Program-made: the position numbers and the translations under genes | Shown: piece by piece, positions 1-6,688 of the stretch | Position numbering within the stretch: position 1 is the stretch's first letter | How the letters are laid out: each line of letters begins with the position of its first letter | Assembly (NCBI GenBank): GCA_949293915.1 | Contig: CASFFJ010000010.1 | Location: 1-8,133, forward strand | Direction of reading: 5' to 3' | Origin: an uncultured Christensenella sp. | GTDB taxonomy: Bacteria > Bacillota > Clostridia > Christensenellales > UBA1242 | Length of the DNA stretch: 8,133 nt | The notes under the pieces: generated by a model | Told to the model about the DNA's origin: nothing | What the model saw: the letters and a program-made list of their open reading frames with translations, nothing else | Database searches by the model: none

Positions 1-2
1 AA

Positions 3-419
3 ACTTTTGCAAGTTTTTAAGTTGTCATCTATCATTAAATCTAATTGGTTTGCTACAACGTATTCTGCTTTGTTGGAACATCCTAAAATTAATTTATTGT
101 ATAGTACATTGTTTTTATTTAACCAATTAATTGTTAAATCTATTATAGGTAAAATATTTGGCCTACTAGAAATCAAATGAATTTCTATCCCTTTACTATA
201 CAAATAGTTTATGGTTTCAATAGCGTTTGGGAATGCAATATAAACATTCGGGTTAAATATTGTTAATTTATTTAAAAATGTTTCAGTTTCTGCGTTTTTA
301 TCAATTTGTGTATATGAATTATCGCTATTGTTTACTATTTGAAATTTATCTATTAATTTATAAATTAATAATTTACAACTAAGTATAGTGTTGTCTAAAT
401 CTATTCCTATTTTTTTCAT
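3..419 (-). CDS. HAD-superfamily 5'-nucleotidase-like phosphatase (3' end outside window)
   Basis: This is the N-terminal 139 codons of a minus-strand gene that runs off the left edge. It starts MKKIGIDLDNTIL, which is HAD motif I with nucleophile and acid/base aspartates D7 and D9 in D-x-D-N-T. Motif II is the serine in HLISSRP (about 84-86), motif III is the lysine in GCSNKAEY (K117), and motif IV is the acidic pair in LMIDDN (D131-D132). The order and spacing fit small cap-type phosphatases of the cytosolic deoxyribonucleotidase/YqfW kind, usually about 190 residues, which hydrolyse nucleoside monophosphates in the cytoplasm. The exact substrate is inferred only from family resemblance. 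Motif I lies within ten residues of the start, so the ATG at 419 is very likely the true start. No SD precedes it. A promoter lies at 427-454, with its -10 box 7 bases upstream of the ATG. The gene diverges from the pyrophosphatase gene at 652. Confidence 0.85.
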   Translation of the reverse strand, partial: MKKIGIDLDNTILSCKLLIYKLIDKFQIVNNSDNSYTQIDKNAETETFLNKLTIFNPNVYIAFPNAIETINYLYSKGIEIHLISSRPNILPIIDLTINWLNKNNVLYNKLILGCSNKAEYVVANQLDLMIDDNLKTCKS

Positions 420-426
420 AAAAATT

Positions 427-454
427 ATTATAATATATTTATAAAAAAAATCAA
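427..454 (-). promoter_or_regulatory. Promoter of the HAD phosphatase gene, probably leaderless
   Basis: On the minus strand, a -35-like TTGATT (454-449), a 16-base spacer and a perfect -10 TATAAT (432-427) are followed by only 7 bases before the ATG at 419. The bases between the -10 and the ATG are A/T only and contain no SD. Transcription would begin at or next to the A of the start codon. Confidence 0.6.
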
Positions 455-597
455 TATTACTTAATAAAAAAATATTTTAAAATTTATCAATAATTTTTTA
501 TATTAATACATTATTAATTCATTGATGACAAATATTTAGTATAATAGCCACAATTAAGCGTGCTTTTTTAATCAATTTTCAATTAATACAAAGATAG

Positions 598-627
598 TTG
601 ATTTAACTAGTGTAAGTATGTTAAAAT
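598..627 (+). promoter_or_regulatory. Promoter of the HAM1-family gene
   Basis: TTGATT (598-603) is followed after 18 bases by an extended -10, TG-T-TAAAAT (619-627). This would give a leader of about 15-20 bases that includes the strong SD at 641-648. A second -10-like TATAAT lies at 627-632 but has a poor spacing to any -35. Confidence 0.45.
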
Positions 628-640
628 ATAATAGTAATTT

Positions 641-648
641 AGGAGGAG
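641..648 (+). promoter_or_regulatory. Strong Shine-Dalgarno that fixes a TTG start
   Basis: AGGAGGAG at 641-648 lies 3 bases before the TTG at 652 (5 bases from the AGGAGG core). It makes TTG the start codon of the HAM1-family protein, whose TGN motif begins at residue 7. Confidence 0.75.
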
Positions 649-651
649 ATT

Positions 652-1212
652 TTGGAAATAACGTATGTTACAGGAAATAGTTATAAAATTGAATTGGCTC
701 AAAGAATATTGGGGCCGCTCGGAGTAAAGGTTAATCAGAAAAAAATTTATTGTCCAGAAATTCAAGATGATGACATTGTAAATGTATCAAAATATTCTGC
801 TAAATATGCAGCAAATGAATTAAAAATACCAGTAATAAAAAATGATAGTGGTTTAATAATTGAATGTTTAAAAGGTTTTCCCGGCCCATACACTTCATAT
901 ATTGAAGACACTATCACAGAAGATGGAATTTTAAAGCTGATGCAAGGAATGGAGAATAGAAAGGCATATTTTACAGAAGTTATTTCATATTGTGAGCCGG
1001 GGAAAGAACCAATTTCTTTTGTTTCTAACACTTATGGAACGATATCAGCCGAACCTAGAGGTGAATATGGTTGGAGCTTTGATAAAATTTTTATTCCTCA
1101 AAACCAAACAAAGACACTTGCAGAGTTTGAAGATGATGAGCGTTGGAAATTTTGGGCAGATGATGCTTATTTAAAATTAAAAGATTATTTAGCGAAAAAT
1201 GTTATATATTGA
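652..1212 (+). CDS. Non-canonical purine NTP pyrophosphatase, HAM1/RdgB family
   Basis: The 186-residue protein matches the HAM1/RdgB/ITPA family. These enzymes cleave ITP, dITP and XTP to monophosphate and pyrophosphate and so keep deaminated purines out of DNA and RNA. Visible motifs are TGNSYK (7-12, phosphate binding), the acidic EIQDDD (36-41), NDSGL (64-68, with the catalytic-region aspartate), GFPGPYTSY (75-83), RKAYFTEV (103-110) and GWSFDKIFIP (140-149). The length is normal. One oddity is that the C-terminal segment normally carrying K-x(n)-S-H-R before the last helix reads DDERWKFWADDAY (161-173), so the base-contacting SHR triplet is absent. The substrate may therefore differ from ITP/XTP. 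Translation starts at TTG with a strong SD. The gene stands alone, with its own promoter and 94 bases before the next gene. Confidence 0.85.
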   Translation: MEITYVTGNSYKIELAQRILGPLGVKVNQKKIYCPEIQDDDIVNVSKYSAKYAANELKIPVIKNDSGLIIECLKGFPGPYTSYIEDTITEDGILKLMQGMENRKAYFTEVISYCEPGKEPISFVSNTYGTISAEPRGEYGWSFDKIFIPQNQTKTLAEFEDDERWKFWADDAYLKLKDYLAKNVIY

Positions 1213-1229
1213 TTTTTTAAATTAAAAAA

Positions 1230-1279
1230 ATTGTCAATATCAATATTATAATATTTCTAGTCTATTGAAATTTGACAAT
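1230..1279 (+). repeat. 8-bp inverted repeat overlapping the ABC-F gene -35 box
   Basis: ATTGTCAA (1230-1237) and its exact reverse complement TTGACAAT (1272-1279) are separated by 34 bases. The right arm contains the -35 hexamer TTGACA of the ABC-F promoter. It could be a repressor operator, but in such AT-rich spacer DNA chance is a real alternative. Confidence 0.3.
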
Positions 1280-1300
1280 AAATAGAAAATTTTATACAAT
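1272..1300 (+). promoter_or_regulatory. Consensus promoter of the ABC-F gene, leaderless
   Basis: A perfect -35 TTGACA (1272-1277), a 17-base spacer and -10 TACAAT (1295-1300, within TATACAAT) are followed by 6 bases (ATTTAT) and then the ATG at 1307. No SD is present. The expected transcription start coincides with the A of the start codon. Confidence 0.7.
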
Positions 1301-1306
1301 ATTTAT

Positions 1307-2983
1307 ATGATCATTCTTGATGTTAACAAATTAAGCAAAAATTTTGGTTACGGACAACTTTTTGAAGATGTCTCTTTTTCGTTGAATGAAGGTGAGTCGA
1401 TATCTATTGTTGGACCTAATGGCTGTGGCAAATCAACTATTTTAAAAGTGATTGCTGGACTAGAGAAAATCGAAAAAGGTGTTGTTAACATTAAAAAAGG
1501 TGCAAAAGTTGCATATTTAGACCAGACTGGTTCTAGCATAGATGACGAACGTTGTGTTTATGATATTTTAAAAGATGCTTTTAAAGATCTAAATGAGATG
1601 GAAATAAGGTTAAATAAACTTCAAGAATTGATGTCCTCAAATTTACCAGAAGAGCAATATAATGATGTTTTGAATAAGTACTGCAATCTTATGGAAAGAT
1701 TTTCAATTGCTGGTGGATATGATATTGATGTTAATATAAACACAGTGGTCGAAGGACTAAAAATTGACAATAATTTATTGTATCAAAGTTATAATGATTT
1801 AAGTGGTGGTGAAAAAACTTTAGTTCAACTTGCAAAAGCACTGCTGATAAAACCAGATTTGTTTTTATTGGATGAACCAACCAATCATTTGGATATTGAT
1901 AGAATCGAATGGCTTGAAAGTTATATTAAAACTTTTAAAGGTGCTACGGTAATAGTTTCACACGATAGATATTTTTTGGATAGAATGTCAAATAAAATAT
2001 TAGCACTAGATAATGGTGCGAAAGTATATAACACTAATTATTCTGGATATTTAACTGAAAGACAACGCGATTTCGAAAAGCAAATGGCAGAATATAAAAA
2101 CCAACAACTTGCAATGAAAAGACTCGAAGAACAGATTAAATATTTTGCTGAACGAGGTATGGCTACAAATAGCTCAACATTGTGTGACAGAGCACATGTA
2201 CTGCAGACTCAATTGGATAGAATGAGGAAAAGAGCAGTAGAAAAACCTAAGGAACAAAAGAAAATAAATGTTGGATTTGACGAAGTTAGAAAAACAAGCA
2301 AAAGAGTTATTGTTGCCGAGGATTTAACAATCTCAGTTCCTAACGGAAAAACAATTTTAGACAATGTCAACTTAAATATTTGTTCAGGTGAAAGAGTGGC
2401 TTTAATTGGTGCCAATGGTAGTGGAAAATCTACATTTATTAAAGCTGTTATGGGTACACAAGATTTGCCAATCAAGGGAACAGTGTTTGTTGGGCCAAGC
2501 GTAAAGATTGGATATTTGCCACAAATCATAAACTTTCCAAACGGGGAGCAAAAATTATTAGATTATTTTAAAGAAGAGGTCGGTTTGACAGAACAAAGAG
2601 CTAGACAGATTTTAGCAGGATTTCAATTTTATAAAGATGATGTAAATAAAAGAGTTAAAAATTTGTCTGGTGGCGAAAAAATTAGAGTTAAACTTGCTGA
2701 ATTATTGCAACAAAAGATTAATACGTTAATTTTTGATGAGCCAACTAACCATATAGATATACCGACAAAAGAAGTTTTAGAAGAAGCTATTGAGGATTTT
2801 GATGGTACATTAATATTTATAAGTCATGACAGATATTTTATAAATAAATTTGCAGATAAAATCATTGAGTTTAAAGATGGTGGGACAACAACATTCTTTG
2901 GCGGATACGATGATTATAAAGAAGCAAAAAAGAGACTTGACGCAAAGCAATCACAAGTTTTAACCAAAAAAACGAAAAAGTAA
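1307..2983 (+). CDS. ABC-F family ATPase (ribosome-associated, soluble)
   Basis: The 558-residue protein has two ABC ATPase domains in tandem and no membrane segments, which is the ABC-F layout. Domain 1 has Walker A GPNGCGKST (36-44), signature LSGGEK (165-170), Walker B LFLLDEPTNHLD (185-196) and the switch SHDRYF (218-223). A charged helical interdomain linker spans about 250-330. Domain 2 has Walker A GANGSGKST (368-376), signature LSGGEK (453-458), Walker B TLIFDEPTNHID (473-484) and SHDRYF (506-511). Both catalytic glutamates are kept. Family members bind the ribosomal E site and either assist stalled translation or protect from antibiotics. A short basic tail (KKTKK) ends the protein. 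Nothing visible decides between a housekeeping and a resistance role. The start MIILDVNKLSKNFG is typical for the family. The gene has its own promoter and no SD. Confidence 0.9.
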   Translation: MIILDVNKLSKNFGYGQLFEDVSFSLNEGESISIVGPNGCGKSTILKVIAGLEKIEKGVVNIKKGAKVAYLDQTGSSIDDERCVYDILKDAFKDLNEMEIRLNKLQELMSSNLPEEQYNDVLNKYCNLMERFSIAGGYDIDVNINTVVEGLKIDNNLLYQSYNDLSGGEKTLVQLAKALLIKPDLFLLDEPTNHLDIDRIEWLESYIKTFKGATVIVSHDRYFLDRMSNKILALDNGAKVYNTNYSGYLTERQRDFEKQMAEYKNQQLAMKRLEEQIKYFAERGMATNSSTLCDRAHVLQTQLDRMRKRAVEKPKEQKKINVGFDEVRKTSKRVIVAEDLTISVPNGKTILDNVNLNICSGERVALIGANGSGKSTFIKAVMGTQDLPIKGTVFVGPSVKIGYLPQIINFPNGEQKLLDYFKEEVGLTEQRARQILAGFQFYKDDVNKRVKNLSGGEKIRVKLAELLQQKINTLIFDEPTNHIDIPTKEVLEEAIEDFDGTLIFISHDRYFINKFADKIIEFKDGGTTTFFGGYDDYKEAKKRLDAKQSQVLTKKTKK

Positions 2984-3013
2984 CTTTATATTTTTAAAAT
3001 AACATGGCAAAGC

Positions 3014-3033
3014 AATTATATAATTAAAGGTGG
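3014..3033 (+). promoter_or_regulatory. -10 box and ribosome binding site before the small gene at 3030
   Basis: A perfect TATAAT (3019-3024) lies 5 bases before GTG 3030, and AAAGGTGG (3026-3033) lies 5 bases before TTG 3039, in the same frame. A transcript from this -10 would begin around 3031, which favours the GTG. If an upstream promoter is used, the SD favours the TTG. No -35 is recognisable. Confidence 0.3.
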
Positions 3034-3287
3034 GGCATTTGAACGATAGGATAAAAAAAGAATTTAGAAAGTATTTAAAGCAAGTTTGCAAAAATCGTGA
3101 ATTAAGAATGTATGCTACAAGTTTTTTCGCTGATTTTTGTGCCAAATACGAAGGTCAACATTTTACGAAAGATAACTTTGAAATGCTTGAGGTTGAAGGC
3201 AAACCTATTGAACAAGATATTGTAAAAGATATTTTTTCAAAGCAAGAGAAAGCATCAGCTGTAAGATTATACATAATCCTATTATAA
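3030..3287 (+). CDS. Small hypothetical protein, 85 residues
   Basis: I do not recognise this protein. It is a basic, probably helical polypeptide (for example RIKKEFRKYLKQVCK near the N-terminus) with an acidic central stretch and no membrane segment or metal motif. The start is uncertain between GTG 3030 and TTG 3039 (82 residues), as described for the site at 3014-3033. It lies 46 bases after the ABC-F gene and 40 bases before the next gene. The hydrophobic end RLYIILL followed by a stop looks abrupt, so a truncated longer protein is possible. Its codon use is AT-rich like the neighbouring genes, and no other frame is open over the whole stretch, which supports real coding. Confidence 0.5.
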   Translation: MGHLNDRIKKEFRKYLKQVCKNRELRMYATSFFADFCAKYEGQHFTKDNFEMLEVEGKPIEQDIVKDIFSKQEKASAVRLYIILL

Positions 3288-3313
3288 CAGAATAATACCT
3301 TATGAAGGAACTT

Positions 3314-3321
3314 TATACAAT
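3314..3321 (+). promoter_or_regulatory. -10 box of the 3328 operon, leaderless geometry
   Basis: TATACAAT at 3314-3321 is followed by 6 bases and the ATG at 3328. This is the same octamer and the same spacing as at the ABC-F gene. No convincing -35 is present 17 bases upstream. A purine run AAGGAA (3305-3310) is too far away, about 17 bases, to act as an SD. Confidence 0.45.
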
Positions 3322-3327
3322 ATAATA

Positions 3328-3609
3328 ATGAAAAATAGAAAAAAATATTTTGACAATGATGATGTGGATAGGGTTTATAATGAAATAGATTTTTTTGCAT
3401 TTAAGTATCAGAAGCATATTGAAAAATGTTATTATTTTTTATATAATAAAAATAATAAAACGAGAGAAGAATTGGTAGATTTTACTTATTTAAAAATTGT
3501 ACCTTATAATATGTTAGAAATTTTAGTAAATAAAGATTTTAAGAAAGCCGCAGATGAACTAAAAAATTTAGAATCTGTATTGAATAAATATGATGAGGTA
3601 GGATTATGA
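3328..3609 (+). CDS. Small hypothetical protein upstream of rsgA, 93 residues
   Basis: I do not recognise this family. The protein is rich in charged and aromatic residues (NRKKYFDNDDVDRVYNE near the start), appears all-helical and has no signal peptide or membrane span. Its stop overlaps the rsgA start in the sequence ATGA (3606-3609). It is therefore probably translationally coupled to rsgA and is the first gene of the operon. No SD precedes its ATG, and a -10 box lies only 6 bases upstream. The coupling suggests a product that works with the downstream GTPase or phosphotransferase, but nothing in the sequence shows this directly. Confidence 0.65.
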   Translation: MKNRKKYFDNDDVDRVYNEIDFFAFKYQKHIEKCYYFLYNKNNKTREELVDFTYLKIVPYNMLEILVNKDFKKAADELKNLESVLNKYDEVGL

Positions 3610-4616
3610 AATATTTGAAAGCAAAAATTTCTTCAGTAAATAGAAACAATTGGGAAATACTTTTGGAAGAGGGTTCTAGAGATTTTATGCAAATCAATAG
3701 ATTGTATGAAGGTAAAAAGCTTCCTATTGTGGGGGACAATGTAGTTGTAGCACAAGATGAATGGGGTAATAATTTTTTATTAGAAATTAATAAAAGAAAA
3801 AATATTGTTAGTAGACAATATAATGGTATGGAACAAAAAATGGCATCTAATGTCGATATAGTTTTTGTAGTTACAAGTTTAAATAAAGAGTTTTCTCTTG
3901 ATAAACTTGAAAGGTTATCAATTATTGGGTTAACTCATAAAAGCAAAGTTGTTTTTGTTCTGACAAAAAAGGATTTATACGATAATTATCTCGAATTTCA
4001 AAGGATTGTTGAAAACAGGTTTACTAATTGTTCTGTTGTTTGTTTAAATGCTAAAAATTCAAAAGAGGTGTCTGTTTTAAAAAATTACTGGAAACCTGGA
4101 GAGTGTGCAATATTTATAGGTAGTTCTGGAGTTGGTAAATCTACATTAATCAACTCTTTATTTAACGAAAATATTGTAAAAACAGGAGAAATCAGGGCAA
4201 AAGATGACAAAGGAAAGCATACAACTACCGCACGAAATTTATATGTTGATGCTGATGGACGTTTATTAATTGATATGCCAGGAATCAGATCTATGCTTGC
4301 TCCTGTTACAAGTGATGCAGCAAAAGAAATATTTGAAGATATATATAAACTTGAAAAACTGTGTGAATTTCATGATTGCACACACACCGCAAATTCTCGT
4401 GGATGTGCAATTCAAGAAGCAATTAAAAATGGAGACATTTTAGAAGAAGACTATTTACGATATGTTAAGTTTAAGAGAAAGCAAAATGCGCAAAGAATTT
4501 ATGAAAATGGTGGAATAGAAGGTAGTAAATATGAAAAACAAAAATATTGCGAAAAACTTAAAAAAGGTAGGCATCAAAAAGGGTACGAAAGGGGTGCGAA
4601 TGAAGAAACAATTTGA
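3606..4616 (+). CDS. rsgA: Ribosome small-subunit-dependent GTPase A
   Basis: The 336-residue protein shows the RsgA/YjeQ plan: an N-terminal OB-fold (about 1-65), then a circularly permuted GTPase in which G4 TKKD (120-123) precedes G1 GSSGVGKST (172-180), switch KGKHTTTAR (202-210) and G3 DMPG (223-226), then a C-terminal zinc-binding region with C253, C258, H260 and C267. RsgA binds the 30S subunit and helps complete its maturation, with GTP hydrolysis driving release. The spacing from the zinc histidine to the last cysteine is six residues rather than the usual five. The tail after 290 is long and very basic (KYEKQKYCEKLKK), as in the longer RsgA subfamily, so this may be a paralogue in addition to a housekeeping copy. 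Its start overlaps the 93-residue gene by 4 bases. Its end overlaps the phosphotransferase gene by 17 bases. Confidence 0.92.
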   Translation: MKYLKAKISSVNRNNWEILLEEGSRDFMQINRLYEGKKLPIVGDNVVVAQDEWGNNFLLEINKRKNIVSRQYNGMEQKMASNVDIVFVVTSLNKEFSLDKLERLSIIGLTHKSKVVFVLTKKDLYDNYLEFQRIVENRFTNCSVVCLNAKNSKEVSVLKNYWKPGECAIFIGSSGVGKSTLINSLFNENIVKTGEIRAKDDKGKHTTTARNLYVDADGRLLIDMPGIRSMLAPVTSDAAKEIFEDIYKLEKLCEFHDCTHTANSRGCAIQEAIKNGDILEEDYLRYVKFKRKQNAQRIYENGGIEGSKYEKQKYCEKLKKGRHQKGYERGANEETI

Positions 4617-6267
4617 AATGTTATTAGAATTGAGAAAAAAGTTAGATGAAATTTGCGTGGGCGAAATATCAACTTGGAAAGATAGAATTTTGCTTGAATC
4701 ATTAACAGATGAAAAATTTTTAAAATTTGCTAAAGAAATTTTTGGCAATATTGAAAATTTGAATGCTAAGCAATTGGATAAATGTTTTGAAAATATTATA
4801 AAATGCGCTGAGCCATTTATTGATTTATATCTTGAAACGGATGATATACTTAAAAAATATGAATATTTTTTAAAAGCAGAAAGATATTTTGGAATAATTG
4901 AACAAATTGATGAAATGTCGACGATTAGTGAAAATTCATATAAAACTTTATTAAATAAGTATGGATATGATAATGTTTTAGAAATCGAAAAATCAAATCC
5001 AAGTTTATTGACAAAACTCTATGAAAAGAAAACAAATTCAAATTATACCGAAGATGTTAAAAAATATCTAGTACTAAAAGATTGGCAAGATAGACAAAAC
5101 TTATACAATGAAAGTGTTTATGAAAAAACTATGAATATAGGTGATGTTGAAGAAAAAGTATTTCAAATGTTGTCATCTAAAATTAGCATAAAAACTTCTT
5201 TTAGAAGAAAATTTGAGTTTTATAAAATATTGCAAAAAGGCTATATAGATATTGATACTTTATCAAAGTTATATATTGTTGGAATTTTAGAAGACTTAAA
5301 ACCTTTAATTGGTGGCAAAGCATATGGTTTAGCAATTTTGAATTGTTATTGTGATATCCCAAAAACATACATGGTTTCTTATCAACAAAAAGGAGATATT
5401 TCTGAGTTGTATGAAAGACTTTCAAAATCTTCAACTTATGCTGTAAGAAGTTCTGCTGACTGTGAAGACAATGAGAAATTTTCTTTTGCGGGGATGTTTG
5501 ATAGTTATTTAGATGTTAGTTTTGAACAGATTGAGAATAAAATAAACAAAGTTAAGGATTCTGTTTCAAATGATAGAGTTAAGTTTTATACATTATTAAA
5601 TAATTTAACTGAACCACGTATGAATGTAATTATTCAAGAATTTATTAATTCAGACTATGCAGGAGTATGGATGTCTAATAGTCTCAACTCTGGAGTCTAT
5701 GAATTAATTGAAGGTTGTGGGGAAGGTTTGGTAAGTGGTCAAAAGAAAACTCAAATTTATAATTACGATAAAAATGATAAATTAGCAACATTTTTTGTAC
5801 AGTTACAAAAAGCAATTGGCTCTAAATGTGATTTTGAATTTTGCATAAAAGACAACAAGCTGATTATGTTGCAATGCCGACCTGTTACAACAACTATAAA
5901 GAAGCAAGTTAAAGTCAAAGATGGAATAGGTGTTAGCAATGGAGTAGTAAAAGGAGAAATTTGTTTTTTAGAGTCTCCTCATCAGGCTAAAAAATTTAAA
6001 GAAAATTGTATTTTATTGACTTATACAACAGATCCTGAATGGGTACCGATTATGGCAAAAGCAAAAGGTATCATAACTTTGAATGGTGGATATTTATGTC
6101 ATACTGCTATAATTTCTAGAGAATTAAATAAACCTTGCGTGGTTGGAGTTAATCTTGAATTATTTAACAAATTAAAACAAGCAACTCATGTTTCAATGAA
6201 TGCATCTACAGGCACAATAAAAATTTTAGGAGAAAAAAGTGAAGATAAACAACTGGATAATGATTAG
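4600..6267 (+). CDS. PEP-synthase/PPDK-like phosphotransferase without the pyruvate-binding barrel
   Basis: The 555-residue protein has three parts. Residues 1 to about 230 are helical, charged and unrecognised. An ATP-grasp domain of the pyruvate phosphate dikinase type follows, with GGKAYGLA (238-245), VRSSADCED (282-290), FAGMFDSYLDV (296-306), ELIEGCGEGLVSG (368-380) and DFEF...LIMLQCRPVT (411-430). The last part is a swivelling phosphohistidine domain with TTDPEWVPIM (476-485) and GGYLCHTAIISREL (496-509), where H501 is the phosphorylated histidine. Known relatives use ATP to phosphorylate this histidine and pass the phosphate to an acceptor. The C-terminal PEP/pyruvate TIM barrel is missing, so true PEP synthase activity is unlikely. 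The closest architectural analogies are PPDK-like antibiotic- or metabolite-modifying enzymes such as rifampin phosphotransferase, in which another domain holds the acceptor. I chose ATG 4600 because AAAGGGG (4588-4594) lies 5 bases upstream. An in-frame ATG at 4531 lies deep inside rsgA and lacks support. Confidence 0.85.
   Translation: MKKQFEMLLELRKKLDEICVGEISTWKDRILLESLTDEKFLKFAKEIFGNIENLNAKQLDKCFENIIKCAEPFIDLYLETDDILKKYEYFLKAERYFGIIEQIDEMSTISENSYKTLLNKYGYDNVLEIEKSNPSLLTKLYEKKTNSNYTEDVKKYLVLKDWQDRQNLYNESVYEKTMNIGDVEEKVFQMLSSKISIKTSFRRKFEFYKILQKGYIDIDTLSKLYIVGILEDLKPLIGGKAYGLAILNCYCDIPKTYMVSYQQKGDISELYERLSKSSTYAVRSSADCEDNEKFSFAGMFDSYLDVSFEQIENKINKVKDSVSNDRVKFYTLLNNLTEPRMNVIIQEFINSDYAGVWMSNSLNSGVYELIEGCGEGLVSGQKKTQIYNYDKNDKLATFFVQLQKAIGSKCDFEFCIKDNKLIMLQCRPVTTTIKKQVKVKDGIGVSNGVVKGEICFLESPHQAKKFKENCILLTYTTDPEWVPIMAKAKGIITLNGGYLCHTAIISRELNKPCVVGVNLELFNKLKQATHVSMNASTGTIKILGEKSEDKQLDND
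6228..6233 (+). promoter_or_regulatory. Shine-Dalgarno that favours the GTG start at 6239
   Basis: AGGAGA at 6228-6233 lies inside the end of the phosphotransferase gene, 5 bases before GTG 6239. The alternative ATG at 6260 has only a weak GGAT upstream. The SD therefore argues for the longer protein and for a 29-base gene overlap. Confidence 0.55.
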
Positions 6268-6685
6268 AAACTCTAAACAAAAAGATAAATTTGAATTATG
6301 GAATGCAAAATCAGGCAAATTGTATGGAATTGACACTACGACTAAAATGTTAATTGAGCAAAATATCGAATTTTTTAAAGATGAAGAAAGTTTAGAAGCT
6401 ATAATTGCACTTGTAAACAACGAGTTAAAAGTGAATTTCAATAGTGCTGATTATGAATTAGGAGAGAATGTTGGCACTTATATAGTTGTAAGCAAAGACT
6501 CTATAAACCAATTCATAATTAATGAAACAGTCTATTACTTATGTTGTATTTTAAAAGAAAAACCTAGAACAATAGATGAAATTTTAATAGACTTTAAAGA
6601 CGGGTATAACATGACAGATGATGACATTTTTTATATTCTTGATATTATTGTTAAACTAGTAACTTATAAAGTTTTGGTGATTTAA
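6239..6685 (+). CDS. Small protein with a PqqD-like C-terminal half
   Basis: The protein has 148 residues from GTG 6239, or 141 from ATG 6260. Residues about 91-148 (QFIINETVYYLCCILKEKPR, then TIDEILIDF and the DDDIFYILDIIVKL helix) follow the PqqD pattern: a hydrophobic strand, N-E-T, a helix, a short R-T-I-D-E-I turn-helix and a final amphipathic helix. The N-terminal half (LWNAKSGKLYGIDTTTKMLI, about 20-39) has a weaker version of the same pattern. PqqD-like domains bind leader peptides in peptide-modification pathways (RiPP recognition element). They also occur beside HprK-like kinases and glycosyltransferases in envelope-polymer clusters. The assignment rests on pattern alone, without a search. 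The overlap with the phosphotransferase gene argues that the two proteins work together. The gene looks intact. Confidence 0.5.
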   Translation: MKINNWIMIRNSKQKDKFELWNAKSGKLYGIDTTTKMLIEQNIEFFKDEESLEAIIALVNNELKVNFNSADYELGENVGTYIVVSKDSINQFIINETVYYLCCILKEKPRTIDEILIDFKDGYNMTDDDIFYILDIIVKLVTYKVLVI

Positions 6686-6688
6686 TTT

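Noticed and set aside
556..570. AAGC-GT-GCTT followed by T-run as a terminator
   Set aside because: The stem is four base pairs with a two-base loop, too small to be stable. No gene ends just upstream.
1241..1256. AATATTATAATATT as a terminator after the HAM1-family gene
   Set aside because: It is a pure A/T palindrome with weak pairing and no following T-run. Such sequences are expected by chance in this AT-rich spacer.
4531..4599. Longer start of the phosphotransferase at ATG 4531
   Set aside because: It would overlap rsgA by 86 bases and lacks an SD. ATG 4600 has AAAGGGG at the right distance.
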